From Candidatus Bathyarchaeota archaeon (GTDB lineage: Archaea > Asgardarchaeota > Lokiarchaeia > Sigyniarchaeales > Sigyniarchaeaceae), in contig WJJB01000458.1 in the NCBI GenBank assembly GCA_014729935.1, positions 1-19,168 on the forward strand: 19,168 bases of DNA, in the 5' to 3' direction. The notes beneath the pieces are model-generated. The model made no database searches. It was not told the DNA's origin and saw nothing but the letters and a program-made list of their open reading frames with translations. Positions 1 to 6,602 of this stretch are shown here, one piece after another; position 1 is the stretch's first letter; each line of letters begins with the position of its first letter. Position numbers and translations under genes: made by a program.

Positions 1-2
1 AA

Positions 3-131
3 CGCGTGGTTGATGTTTCGGGGTCGAAATTGTTGGGATACAAGGAAGAAAGAGTTTTGCTACACGATGGAGCAGGAATTCTTGATGCCCCTGGCTTTTG
101 TGGCAGCTTGAAATGGGAAGCGAGATATTAG
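3..131 (+). CDS. C-terminal fragment of an unrecognised protein, cut by the left edge
   Basis: An open frame enters from the left edge and runs 42 codons to a TAG at 129-131. The translation begins RVVDVSGSKLLGY and ends in GSLKWEARY. It alternates hydrophobic and charged residues as a folded protein would, and contains a Gly/Ala-rich turn followed by LDAPGFCG. I do not recognise the family. The next gene is on the opposite strand and converges on it, leaving a gap of 113 bp. The other two + strand frames have stops within this stretch, which favours this frame, but the fragment is too short for certainty. No function is proposed. Confidence 0.4.
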   Translation, partial: RVVDVSGSKLLGYKEERVLLHDGAGILDAPGFCGSLKWEARY

Positions 132-157
132 TCGGAGCCGGATTAAAATGTGGTCGA

Positions 158-169
158 TGATAATTATCA
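158..169. repeat. 12-nt perfect palindrome in a convergent intergenic gap
   Basis: TGATAATTATCA reads the same on both strands. It lies between the end of the left-edge partial gene and the end of the FrhB-type gene, so it is more likely tied to 3' ends than to a promoter. It is AT-rich and short, so chance is possible. Confidence 0.3.
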
Positions 170-244
170 AGTTCCCCCGATACTGCTAAACTAAAGGACG
201 TGGCTTTCTGGCGGAATACGGGTAAAACATTGAAAAAGATTAAC

Positions 245-1156
245 CTATTGCACCATATCCTTCAGCAGATTGATGTCGATTTTCGCATAATCTACTTCAA
301 TTTTGCCGTTATTCTTTGCAACAACCTTGAGGAAATTTTTCACCTTTTTCTTGGTTGCCATCTCTTCAATGCTTGATGTGTCGATGTCCTTCGTGGTGAT
401 TTTTCCGGAAGCAACAGCAATATTTACCAATTGCTCACCCAACTCGCTTCGGATAAGCATTTCGCCAGTTTTGGGATTCAGGGAGATATCTGAAAATTCA
501 CCGGTATAATCGAGGCAAACATTGCAACCTTTTCCTTGAGCCAAGCAGAAATGGGAGATGACCAATGCTATCTTTTCTTGCTGAACTAGAAAATCTTCGT
601 TCTTGAGAACCTTTGCCACACCCTGGCCATGGCAGGGTCGTCCAACAAGTGCTATTTTTTCCATCCCTTGCTTAATTGCTTCACCCGCTTTCCACACCAG
701 GGGCCCTAGTCCTTTTCGTTCGCCGGCGTTGGAAAGAATTTCATCCTTGTTTTTGCAAATGACAGGCTCTACCCGTTTTTCAACGTTGGCATCACCTAAA
801 ACCGCGCAATCAATCATTTGTTTTTCAAGGGCCGTGATCAACAAAGCGCTCGTCACGTCCTTCAAGGAACCATCTTTCAATTCCGCCTTTACCGCTTTCT
901 TGAACACACCGAGTGCTTGGTTTTCCCGTTTTTGTCCAAATATCTCCAGATCCAAATCTGGGATGCTCAATATGGTTCGGGGGCACGAATTGTAACATAT
1001 CCCCACCGTTTCCGAGCATTGCTCCTTGTATTTGACTTCCCCCTCATCAAAGTAGATGTTAGGGCAGAATGCACCACATGTACCGCATTTTATGCATTTA
1101 TCGTTATAGATGACTTCCAATTGGAGATCCGTCAAGCATTTTTCAATTTTCATCAT
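245..1156 (-). CDS. FrhB/FdhB-family iron-sulfur flavoprotein (coenzyme F420 hydrogenase/dehydrogenase beta-subunit type)
   Basis: This 303-residue protein starts with a ferredoxin-like segment. One canonical cluster motif, CxxCxxCxxxCP, is at C21-C31. A second set (C47, C54, C58-P) has lost canonical spacing and may hold an atypical cluster or none. The rest matches the FrhB family layout: an FrhB_N-like region at about 80-155, then the GRPCHGQG signature near 170 (the family's G-x-PC-x element) and the FrhB_C region with further cysteines (CLAQGKGCNVCLDY). Members pass electrons between Fe-S clusters, FAD and F420 or another acceptor. No hydrogenase or formate dehydrogenase large subunit is nearby, so the partner is unknown. 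Two ATGs stand in tandem at 1154 and 1151. A GAGGT ribosome-binding site lies about 6 nt upstream, inside the end of the preceding regulator gene, which overlaps by 14 nt. The two genes are therefore very probably cotranscribed. Confidence 0.85.
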   Translation of the reverse strand: MMKIEKCLTDLQLEVIYNDKCIKCGTCGAFCPNIYFDEGEVKYKEQCSETVGICYNSCPRTILSIPDLDLEIFGQKRENQALGVFKKAVKAELKDGSLKDVTSALLITALEKQMIDCAVLGDANVEKRVEPVICKNKDEILSNAGERKGLGPLVWKAGEAIKQGMEKIALVGRPCHGQGVAKVLKNEDFLVQQEKIALVISHFCLAQGKGCNVCLDYTGEFSDISLNPKTGEMLIRSELGEQLVNIAVASGKITTKDIDTSSIEEMATKKKVKNFLKVVAKNNGKIEVDYAKIDINLLKDMVQ

Positions 1157-1424
1157 GCATTACCTCATCTTTCATGTATTTCTCACTCATGGTGACAACC
1201 ACGGCTCGACGCCATGCTATCCAGATACCACCGCTCTTCCTGAAATGGATGGAGCCACTTTCTGACATCTCCATGCAGAGTGCTTGACAGTATGTCTTGG
1301 AAATCTGCACGTGATCGGCAATTTCCGTTATAGTTCTCGGTATCTCGTCAAGCAACAATTCCAGTATCTGGGCTTTTTTAACCGTGAATGACAACACCTT
1401 TTTTAAGTAGTTGGAAAGTTCCAA
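1143..1424 (-). CDS. Small winged-helix transcriptional regulator
   Basis: This is a 93-residue protein. Residues about 15-70 have helix-turn-helix character: a hydrophobic helix (AQILELLLDEI), then a TITEIADHVQISKTYCQAL segment typical of helix 2-turn-recognition helix, then a wing (GSIHFRKSGGIWIAWRR). The only in-frame start before an upstream TAG is TTG at 1422-1424. No ribosome-binding site precedes it, so translation may be leaderless, or begin at the internal GTG, codon 10. A TATA-like CTTAAAG lies roughly 35-40 nt upstream. The start codon is embedded in a long palindrome (see 1404-1431), which suggests autoregulation. The gene overlaps the downstream FrhB-type gene by 14 nt, so its likely job is to control that redox protein. 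The inducer is unknown; the three C-terminal Met and the His/Asp/Glu-rich end give no clear ligand signature. Confidence 0.75.
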   Translation of the reverse strand: MELSNYLKKVLSFTVKKAQILELLLDEIPRTITEIADHVQISKTYCQALCMEMSESGSIHFRKSGGIWIAWRRAVVVTMSEKYMKDEVMHDEN

Positions 1425-1431
1425 CTATTTA
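1404..1431. promoter_or_regulatory. Long palindromic operator candidate over the regulator start codon
   Basis: The core is TAGTTGGAA-AG-TTCCAACTA at 1408-1427, two perfect 9-nt arms with a 2-nt spacer. After one G/T mismatch the symmetry continues for three more pairs (1404-1406 with 1429-1431). It covers the TTG start of the winged-helix gene. A dyad this long at the start of a regulator gene is the expected form of an autoregulatory binding site. As RNA it would instead form a start-sequestering hairpin. Confidence 0.6.
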
Positions 1432-1479
1432 CAAGGAGGGAAGTAGGTGCGCTTGGCTTTAAGCATTTCCATGAGATCA

Positions 1480-1497
1480 CATGCCTTTATTGGCATG
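1480..1497. repeat. Hairpin-forming inverted repeat CATGCC-loop-GGCATG
   Basis: Two perfect 6-nt arms flank a 6-nt TTTATT loop, in the gap between the ferredoxin 3' end and the winged-helix gene. It could be a transcript-end stem for the ferredoxin gene (about 130 nt past its stop) or an upstream operator for the regulator. The evidence is only the symmetry. Confidence 0.3.
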
Positions 1498-1628
1498 GTT
1501 GAGGAAAGGTATCCAAGGCAGTCTTGAAAAGTAACTAATCGAATTTGAGAAAGAGGAACCACTACTCCTTATTAAAAGCTAGCAGGTCTCCGTTTCGGGG
1601 CGGTAGGCATTGGTTTTCAAATCCCGGT

Positions 1629-1865
1629 TCAAGCATCGATCCTTGCTAGTGATAAGGCTTTTGTCGGGCATAATTTCACGCACCTGAAGTCACACTCGGG
1701 TTGTTGCATCTTGCATGCTTTTTCATTGAATACGCACATGACACCGTTTTTCAGTATCAGGCATTGTTTACTAGTCACCGAATTGCAAGAATCTTGGCAT
1801 AAACCACATCCCATGCACGTATCTATATCGATCTCTGGAACATATATACCCTTTTTTTCTACCAT
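1629..1865 (-). CDS. Small ferredoxin with one canonical and one expanded Fe-S motif
   Basis: This 78-residue electron carrier has a standard [4Fe-4S] motif, CMGCGLCQDSC, at C17-C27. The second motif is C51-x6-C58-x3-C62-x3-C66-P. It keeps the final CP but not the usual CxxCxxC spacing. Two more cysteines (C35, C44) sit between the motifs. The start is the ATG at 1863-1865; a TAA lies in frame 18 nt upstream, so it cannot be much longer. A TATA-like stretch near 1912-1922 fits a short leader. It lies upstream of the winged-helix/FrhB operon on the same strand but about 200 bp away, so it could serve the FrhB protein as partner without being in the same operon. The expanded second site may bind a [3Fe-4S] cluster, a zinc ion or an unusual cluster; the sequence does not decide this. 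Confidence 0.8.
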   Translation of the reverse strand: MVEKKGIYVPEIDIDTCMGCGLCQDSCNSVTSKQCLILKNGVMCVFNEKACKMQQPECDFRCVKLCPTKALSLARIDA

Positions 1866-1918
1866 GGATGCATCAACATGTTATCATGGCATTTTCCTGT
1901 TAAGGATGATGCTTATAC

Positions 1919-1965
1919 TAAAGAAAAAGTAAGGAAGTATCGCTTTCATTGAAAAAGAAAACCGA
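1919..1965 (-). terminator. T-rich transcription end downstream of radA
   Basis: Read on the minus strand, the stretch just after the radA stop contains two pyrimidine tracts, GGTTTTCTTTTTC and TTACTTTTTCTTTAG. Archaeal RNA polymerase stops at such oligo-T tracts without needing a hairpin. The position, 25-70 nt past the radA stop and before the ferredoxin promoter region, fits. Confidence 0.4.
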
Positions 1966-1988
1966 GCGTGATCCTTTCCTATCGAGAG

Positions 1989-3218
1989 TCACACGTCTTC
2001 AATACCCTTTTCCGTGATCCTGAAGGCTGCCTCTGATTCGGGCAAGCCCGGTGCGTCAATCATTTTTGCAACCCTTGTATCTGCTTTTGATTTACGCAAA
2101 TAAATTCGATAGGTGCTTCCGTGGGCAAGAATATTTCCTCCCGCTGCACGCGTGGGATCCCCGAAAAAGACATCAGGCTTGGATTGCACTTGGTTCGTGA
2201 CAACCGCTGCGATGAGATATGTTTCTGCAAGTTGAACGATCTGGTGAAGATGCACGTTCAATAACTGTTGTCGGGGTGCCAGTGAACCCAACCCATAAAA
2301 TTCTGACCTGAAGTGACCGATGATGGAATCAATGATGATGAGCTTGATATTCTCGCTTTCAAGGATTTTCCTGGATTGCTTCATGATGTTGATCTGGTGC
2401 TCGGAATTGTAGGCTCGTGCATAAATCACGTTCTTGAGCGCATCTTTCACGTTCATGCCCCGGGCCATGGCCATCTGTGCAATTCTCTCGGGTCGAAAAG
2501 TACCCTCCGTGTCAACATACATTGCCTTCCCTGCAAGGCCGCCTTGATCTTCTGGAAGTTGAACGTTGACACATAATTGATGAGCTATTTGTGTTTTTCC
2601 TGTCCGGAACTCGCCAAATAGTTCGGTCACGGCTCCCGCTTCAATACCCCCTCCCAGTAATTCGTTCAGGGAGTTACTTCCCGTGACGATCTTTCCCAAT
2701 TTCTTCCTTCGTTCGAAGATCACATCAGCCGTCGTGAAATCGATCTTGCAGATTTCCTGGGCAGCTTGGGTGATTTTTTGCGCGGTTTTTTCACCGATAC
2801 CACTCTCCTCTTGGAGGATCTTGGGGGGTAGTGTCGCAATAGCCCTTATATTTGAAAAACCGCTATCTATCAATTTCTTTGCAATGCTAGGACCCACTCC
2901 TGGAATATCCTTAACCGAAAAGGAGCTAACATCAACTAATTTGATGTCTGATTCTTTCAACCCCATATCAATATCCAATTCATCTCCTTCTTCGGTGTCT
3001 TTTTTCTTATTAGAGCTTGATTTCTTCTTTGTTGTCACTTTGTTACCCTCCTCTTCAGCATCTTCCTCGGTTTTCTCGGCATTTTGTTCACTCTCCATGC
3101 CATCATCCTCAAGTGATTCTTCTAACGCTTCTTCCAATTCCTCGTCCGTGATCCCCTCCTCTTCCTTCTTGGAGGTGGATTTCGATTTTGAGGAAGTGCT
3201 AGTGGATTTTTTAGCCAT
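1989..3218 (-). CDS. radA: DNA repair and recombination protein RadA
   Basis: This archaeal RecA/Rad51-family recombinase forms filaments on single-stranded DNA and exchanges strands in homologous repair. The ATPase core is complete: Walker A GEFRTGKTQ at 202-210, the VDTEGTFRPER segment at 235-245, Walker B LIIIDS at 293-298, and the GDPTRAAGGN segment at 353-362 before the ATP-cap region. The helix-hairpin-helix N-domain lies at about 100-155 (IPGVGPSIAKKL and SGIGEKTAQKI). Before it sits an unusual extension of about 90 residues. It starts with a Ser/Thr/Lys-rich run, then alternates acidic stretches (about 19-58) with lysine-rich ones (59-74). Typical archaeal RadA is about 320-350 residues; this one is 409. 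The start at ATG 3216 is followed at once by this low-complexity tail, so a later start is formally possible, but the frame is open and internal ATGs (residues 41, 85) would cut into it. The gene diverges from the archaeoflavoprotein gene. Confidence 0.96.
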   Translation of the reverse strand: MAKKSTSTSSKSKSTSKKEEEGITDEELEEALEESLEDDGMESEQNAEKTEEDAEEEGNKVTTKKKSSSNKKKDTEEGDELDIDMGLKESDIKLVDVSSFSVKDIPGVGPSIAKKLIDSGFSNIRAIATLPPKILQEESGIGEKTAQKITQAAQEICKIDFTTADVIFERRKKLGKIVTGSNSLNELLGGGIEAGAVTELFGEFRTGKTQIAHQLCVNVQLPEDQGGLAGKAMYVDTEGTFRPERIAQMAMARGMNVKDALKNVIYARAYNSEHQINIMKQSRKILESENIKLIIIDSIIGHFRSEFYGLGSLAPRQQLLNVHLHQIVQLAETYLIAAVVTNQVQSKPDVFFGDPTRAAGGNILAHGSTYRIYLRKSKADTRVAKMIDAPGLPESEAAFRITEKGIEDV

Positions 3219-3312
3219 CTTCGTGCAAGACCTTATTATTGATGTTTATGATACTTGTCGCCACATGGGCGCGCTCTGTAAATTGTTCTCTATCCATCAT
3301 ACATTTAGGAGC

Positions 3313-3323
3313 ATTATATTTAA
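3313..3323 (-). promoter_or_regulatory. TATA-like box for radA
   Basis: On the minus strand this reads TTAAATATAAT, a good match to an archaeal TATA box. It lies about 95 nt upstream of the radA start, implying a leader of about 70 nt. It sits in the 165-bp divergent region shared with the archaeoflavoprotein gene, so it may also influence that gene. Confidence 0.4.
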
Positions 3324-3383
3324 GAAATAGAAGGGTATAGAATTATTAAAAAGTCGTTATTTAGCAACCATGCATTAAGGTAA

Positions 3384-3950
3384 ATGGTGGCTATGTCAAA
3401 AATTTCGCGCATTCTCTGGGGCATAACCTCAAGTGGAGATCTGATTGGTGAGATCATCGAGATGATGATCTCGATCCAGACGCGTGTGGAATGTAAGGTG
3501 GATTTGGTTTTGAGCAAGGAAACACCCTTCATGTTGAAATATTACGACATGTGGAAAAAAATCCAATCATCGTTTTCCACGATATTCATGGAAAAAGGAT
3601 CGAATGCGCCCTTCTTGGGAGGGGTTATCCAACGGGGAAAATATGATTTTTTGCTGGTTGCACCCGTCACTGGGAACACGATGGCAAAAATTGCACACGG
3701 GATTGCCGATGCCCTCATTCCAAATTGCATCGCACTTGGATTGAAAGCCAGGATACCCACCTACCTTTTTCCAACAGATCAAGAAGGAATTGGCGAGGAA
3801 ACGGTGCTTGTAGATGGTTCGATATTGAAGCTGTATCCAAGGCCTGTAGACATTGAAAATGTTAACAAGGTTCGAGACATGGAGCATGTCACCGTGTTCA
3901 AGACCTTGGATGAGATGCACGCTTTTCTCAATAGGGAGTTAAGTCATTAA
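3384..3950 (+). CDS. Archaeoflavoprotein (AfpA/DmrB-like, HFCD flavoprotein fold)
   Basis: This 188-residue FMN-binding flavoprotein is of the archaeal AfpA/MJ0208-like group, related to acceptor-type dihydromethanopterin reductase. The visible signatures are the N-terminal strand-loop ILWGITSSGDLI near 10-21, the central LLVAPVTGNTMAKIAHGIADAL block (about 90-111) that forms the FMN site, and the later PTYLFPTDQ segment. Known relatives take electrons from ferredoxin or reduce pterin or Fe-S partners. Mch elsewhere in this window makes a C1-pathway role plausible, but the acceptor cannot be read from sequence. The start is uncertain between ATG 3384 (AAGGT only 2 nt before it) and ATG 3393 (the same site at 11 nt); homologues usually begin close to the second. 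The gene is monocistronic, diverging from radA and converging with the zinc-finger gene. Confidence 0.88.
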   Translation: MVAMSKISRILWGITSSGDLIGEIIEMMISIQTRVECKVDLVLSKETPFMLKYYDMWKKIQSSFSTIFMEKGSNAPFLGGVIQRGKYDFLLVAPVTGNTMAKIAHGIADALIPNCIALGLKARIPTYLFPTDQEGIGEETVLVDGSILKLYPRPVDIENVNKVRDMEHVTVFKTLDEMHAFLNRELSH

Positions 3951-3965
3951 TCGGGACCAAGCGCC

Positions 3966-4000
3966 TGCATCTTGAATCAAGGCTTCCCTTGGTAGATGCA
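3966..4000. terminator. Two-stage stem-loop between convergent genes
   Basis: The outer arms TGCATCT (3966-3972) and AGATGCA (3994-4000) pair perfectly. Inside them CAAGG (3978-3982) pairs with CCTTG (3987-3991) around a CTTC tetraloop. The structure fills the 55-bp gap between the stop codons of the flavoprotein and zinc-finger genes, so it can end transcripts from both sides or protect their 3' ends. No U-tract follows, so it is not a classical bacterial-type terminator. Confidence 0.45.
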
Positions 4001-4005
4001 ACCAT

Positions 4006-4206
4006 TCATGATGCCTTGAATAATTTTGATTCGTCGATGCTCCGCTCCTTATGGCATATCTGGCATTGCCATGTTTCACTTCCACTCTTTAATGTTTTTT
4101 CAAGGCAATTTGAACAATATAAGGCATCGCACGAGAAACAATAGACAGTATTGATGAGATCGTCTATTTTCTCCCCGCACGCCTTGCATTCCTTCTCGCC
4201 GTTCAT
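4006..4206 (-). CDS. Small eight-cysteine zinc-finger protein with FYVE-like spacing
   Basis: Counting from the ATG at 4204, this is a protein of about 66 residues (70 if the TTG at 4216-4218 is used). It has four CxxC knuckles with spacing C-x2-C-x12-C-x2-C-x4-C-x2-C-x13-C-x2-C. This is a cross-brace layout for two zinc ions, as in RING, FYVE and related fingers. The first six cysteines have exactly the spacing of eukaryotic FYVE fingers, although the basic R(R/K)HHCR lipid-binding motif is absent. RING-type ubiquitin ligases usually carry a histidine at the fourth or fifth position, and here all eight are cysteines. I prefer the ATG start because a TATA-like box at 4229-4241 would place the transcript start close to it, giving a leaderless mRNA. 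The gene stands alone between two convergent/divergent neighbours. The function is unknown: protein-protein, RNA or lipid contacts are all possible. Confidence 0.75.
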   Translation of the reverse strand: MNGEKECKACGEKIDDLINTVYCFSCDALYCSNCLEKTLKSGSETWQCQICHKERSIDESKLFKAS

Positions 4207-4228
4207 GAACGAGCCCAACGGTTGTTAT

Positions 4229-4241
4229 GTATAGCATATAG
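4229..4241 (-). promoter_or_regulatory. TATA-like promoter in the zinc-finger/glycosyltransferase divergent region
   Basis: The minus strand reads CTATATGCTATAC, about 25-30 nt upstream of the zinc-finger ATG at 4206, the normal TATA-to-start distance for a leaderless archaeal gene. The sequence is nearly symmetric, so it could also work toward the + strand glycosyltransferase, with a leader of about 100 nt. Confidence 0.45.
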
Positions 4242-4360
4242 TTGGTTCAACAAGTAATTAAGGTTTTTCGCGTGCATCGTGGGAAATCATTGGAAGGTAT
4301 AGCGAAACTAGTGAATGTTCAAAGAGAACGATTACTTGAAAGTACCATCCGTGATGGATA

Positions 4361-6154
4361 ATGGAACATGAGCGCAATCTTTGGGTATTTACCTTTGAAT
4401 TTGGACCCGCCAAGGTTGGTGGGCTTGGAGAAGTTCCCACGAATCAAGTGAAAAACATCCAGCGTGATTTTAACATCACGGTCTTGATGCCAGCCCATTG
4501 GCTTACTGATGAAACCGCCGGCAAATACCATTTGAAACACACGGGTCGTTTTCTTGAATTCAAACAGGATTTCACGAGCCTGGAAATGCAAGCGCCTCAC
4601 CACCACCCATCAATCATCGCGAGCAACGCGGAATTGAAGGTTGAAGTAATGCAAATGATACTTCCTGGATTCGAAGATACCAAGATATTGGTTTTTTCTG
4701 GGATGGACCCCATCTCCAAGCAGTTCCTGAATGATCCAGTGATCTATAGCAGTACCGGCTTGTGGGGTAAAATCATGGTGTATTCACGATGCATCGAGCA
4801 TTACATGAAGAAGATAATTGATGAGAACCCCAATCTTATTCCCCATGCTGTTCACGTGCACGATTACCACCCGTTGCCTGGTTTCTTGGCAGCCCGTCAA
4901 GCTTTACTTGGCAAAAATAAAGATGTTGCCATGATTTTCACCGTTCATTTACTCACGTGGCCAAAAGTCACCTTGGACTTCATGCACGCTTGCGGAATTG
5001 ATGAAACACCACTACCTGTCTACATTCGCCATAAAACTATGGAATTATCCATGAAACGAATGCTTGAAATGGGAAAGAATAGCATAGAATACTTGGGGGG
5101 GATTACTGCGGACATCGTGACTAGCGTTTCTTCGGCGTATTTACAAGACACGGTTGTCCCAAATGTTGGTGGTGGTTTACTCACTGGTAAGGTTGATTTC
5201 TTGCATAATGGGTGTGATTGGGATTACGAAGAAGCCAAGCAATTAGTTCGGGATGAGCTAGGACTAGATCCATCTGAATTAAAAACAAAGCTCATGACGT
5301 CCCTTCTCGAACTAATGCCAGAAAACGAGCCCGTGGTTGACGATCCCATCCTTGAACGTATCATTTCAAAATATGAAGCATATCCATACGTGGCAGGTGG
5401 ACGCGTGAAGAATTTCGTTGATGAAGGTTACCTGTTTCTACTCACGGGACGAGCTTCATCACAAAAAGGTCTTGATCTCTTTTTCGAGGTGATTCCAAGG
5501 ATCATCAAGCAAGACAAGAGGGTTAATTTCCTGCTATTACTCATTCCAACACAGGGCGAAAGCGATTTGGTGTCATCCATCCTTGAACGAGCAACAAGCG
5601 TTGATATCAGGGAAAATGTAAGGGTGATCTTTGGCAAGGTTCGTTCGATTTTCATTGCAGCTCACTTGGCCGCTGATGCATACATTGCCAATTCACTTTG
5701 GGAACCGTTCGGAATTACCGCTTTGGAAGCACAGGCACTTGAATTACCTGTTCTTGGTTCCAAGGTCGGAGGAATAAAGGAAACAGTCGTTGATATCTCC
5801 GATGATCCGCTTCATGGAACAGGTCTATTATATAGACCTGATGATGGAAACGAACTAGAATATGCCATCCTTGACATGGTGAATTTACTAGATATCAATG
5901 CGATAGCTAAACACCGGGTGAATGGAACTGAATCAACGAGCGAGGGTAATATGGATGGAAGAATCACGAGATTACTAGGGAAATTCCATGATTCAAAATT
6001 GGTAGATATCGTGAAAAACGAACCCACCTTGTACCAAAGATTAAAATCCAACGCGAGAGAAAGGGTGGAGTCATCTTTCAGGTGGAGCATCGTGTCAAGA
6101 AAGGAAATCGATATCATAAACCGTGCGATAGAAAGAAAGAACTTGGCTTACTAG
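4361..6154 (+). CDS. Glycogen/starch synthase-type glycosyltransferase (GT5, GT-B fold)
   Basis: This 597-residue cytosolic enzyme is expected to add glucose from ADP- or UDP-glucose to an alpha-1,4-glucan. The N-terminal GT5 domain shows the sugar-nucleotide motif AKVGGLGE at 17-24, followed by HVHDYHPLPG at 165-174 and IFTVHLLTWP near 192-201. The C-terminal GT1-like domain has LTGRASSQKGLD at 361-372 with the donor-binding Arg and Lys. It also has the E-x7-E pair at E448/E456 inside SLWEPFGITALEAQ, then GSKVGGIKETV at 466-476. It is longer than most archaeal glycogen synthases because of an insertion near 300-345 and a C-terminal region. ATG 4361 is the first possible start, since an in-frame TGA lies 9 nt before it, and GTGATGG just upstream can act as ribosome-binding site. 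No other glycogen gene lies beside it. Sucrose-synthase-like or other GT-B activities are less likely given the KVGGLGE motif. Confidence 0.9.
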   Translation: MEHERNLWVFTFEFGPAKVGGLGEVPTNQVKNIQRDFNITVLMPAHWLTDETAGKYHLKHTGRFLEFKQDFTSLEMQAPHHHPSIIASNAELKVEVMQMILPGFEDTKILVFSGMDPISKQFLNDPVIYSSTGLWGKIMVYSRCIEHYMKKIIDENPNLIPHAVHVHDYHPLPGFLAARQALLGKNKDVAMIFTVHLLTWPKVTLDFMHACGIDETPLPVYIRHKTMELSMKRMLEMGKNSIEYLGGITADIVTSVSSAYLQDTVVPNVGGGLLTGKVDFLHNGCDWDYEEAKQLVRDELGLDPSELKTKLMTSLLELMPENEPVVDDPILERIISKYEAYPYVAGGRVKNFVDEGYLFLLTGRASSQKGLDLFFEVIPRIIKQDKRVNFLLLLIPTQGESDLVSSILERATSVDIRENVRVIFGKVRSIFIAAHLAADAYIANSLWEPFGITALEAQALELPVLGSKVGGIKETVVDISDDPLHGTGLLYRPDDGNELEYAILDMVNLLDINAIAKHRVNGTESTSEGNMDGRITRLLGKFHDSKLVDIVKNEPTLYQRLKSNARERVESSFRWSIVSRKEIDIINRAIERKNLAY

Positions 6155-6194
6155 ATCGCTCGTTCTTCTGCACCATTGATGTTGATGCGAAGTT

Positions 6195-6560
6195 TCATCT
6201 TCTCCTGGAACCGCCACTGTACCCAGTCTCACGCTTTCTATATCTTGAATCACGTTGATTCGGTCTACCTCGAGACTCCCTCCGTGGCCTGGTGAAAACA
6301 GGGTTGGTGATCTTCAAGTAGATGATGTTATCCCCTCGCAGGATGATTGATCCAATGTCTTCCATTTCTTCCCCCTCCTCCTCATCCTGCTCGTTATCTT
6401 CAGTCTCGTCCTCATCAATAAACTCACCTTTCGTCTCTTTTAACACCAAGTTAAGGTGCTCATCAAATCCACCTAATTTTCCAACGTAGCGCTTATTTCG
6501 CTTGATGTGGATTTGGATCTCGCCGTTCATGTTAAGATTTAACAAGTCAAGGGGTCTCAT
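6195..6560 (-). CDS. Sm-like (LSm) protein with acidic insertion and Arg/Gly-rich tail
   Basis: This 121-residue RNA-binding protein is expected to form hexa- or heptameric rings. Sm motif 1 is at 12-44, ending in GGFDEHLNLVL, which includes the D-x-H-x-N RNA-contact residues. Sm motif 2 is at 70-84 with the ILRGDN signature. Between the two motifs lies an acidic insertion (46-68, mostly Glu and Asp). After motif 2 a basic tail of about 35 residues is dominated by Arg with Gly, Ser and Tyr. Most archaeal Sm proteins are about 70-80 residues and lack both additions, while eukaryotic SmD1, SmD3 and SmB carry Arg/Gly tails. The ATG at 6558 has GGAG about 8 nt upstream. The gene converges with the glycosyltransferase (40-bp gap) and diverges from the roadblock gene across a region holding a strong inverted repeat. 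Confidence 0.9.
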   Translation of the reverse strand: MRPLDLLNLNMNGEIQIHIKRNKRYVGKLGGFDEHLNLVLKETKGEFIDEDETEDNEQDEEEGEEMEDIGSIILRGDNIIYLKITNPVFTRPRRESRGRPNQRDSRYRKRETGYSGGSRRR

Positions 6561-6602
6561 CTAGTTTCTCCAGTGCAGGTAGATTAGGTACCCGTAGCAT
6601 GA

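Noticed and set aside
603..1195. Two + strand open frames of 125-130 codons
   Set aside because: They lie opposite the FrhB-type gene, whose motifs and ribosome-binding site are clear; these are shadow frames.
1578..1650. tRNA-like segment: 73 nt bounded by near-complementary GCTAGCA and TGCTAGT ends with a GGTTCAA-like string inside
   Set aside because: The internal arms do not pair as D, anticodon or T arms on either strand, and its last 22 nt are the coding end of the ferredoxin gene.
2683..3330. 215-codon open frame on the + strand
   Set aside because: It is antisense to radA, over the low-complexity tail, with a Ser/Phe-rich translation and no family features.
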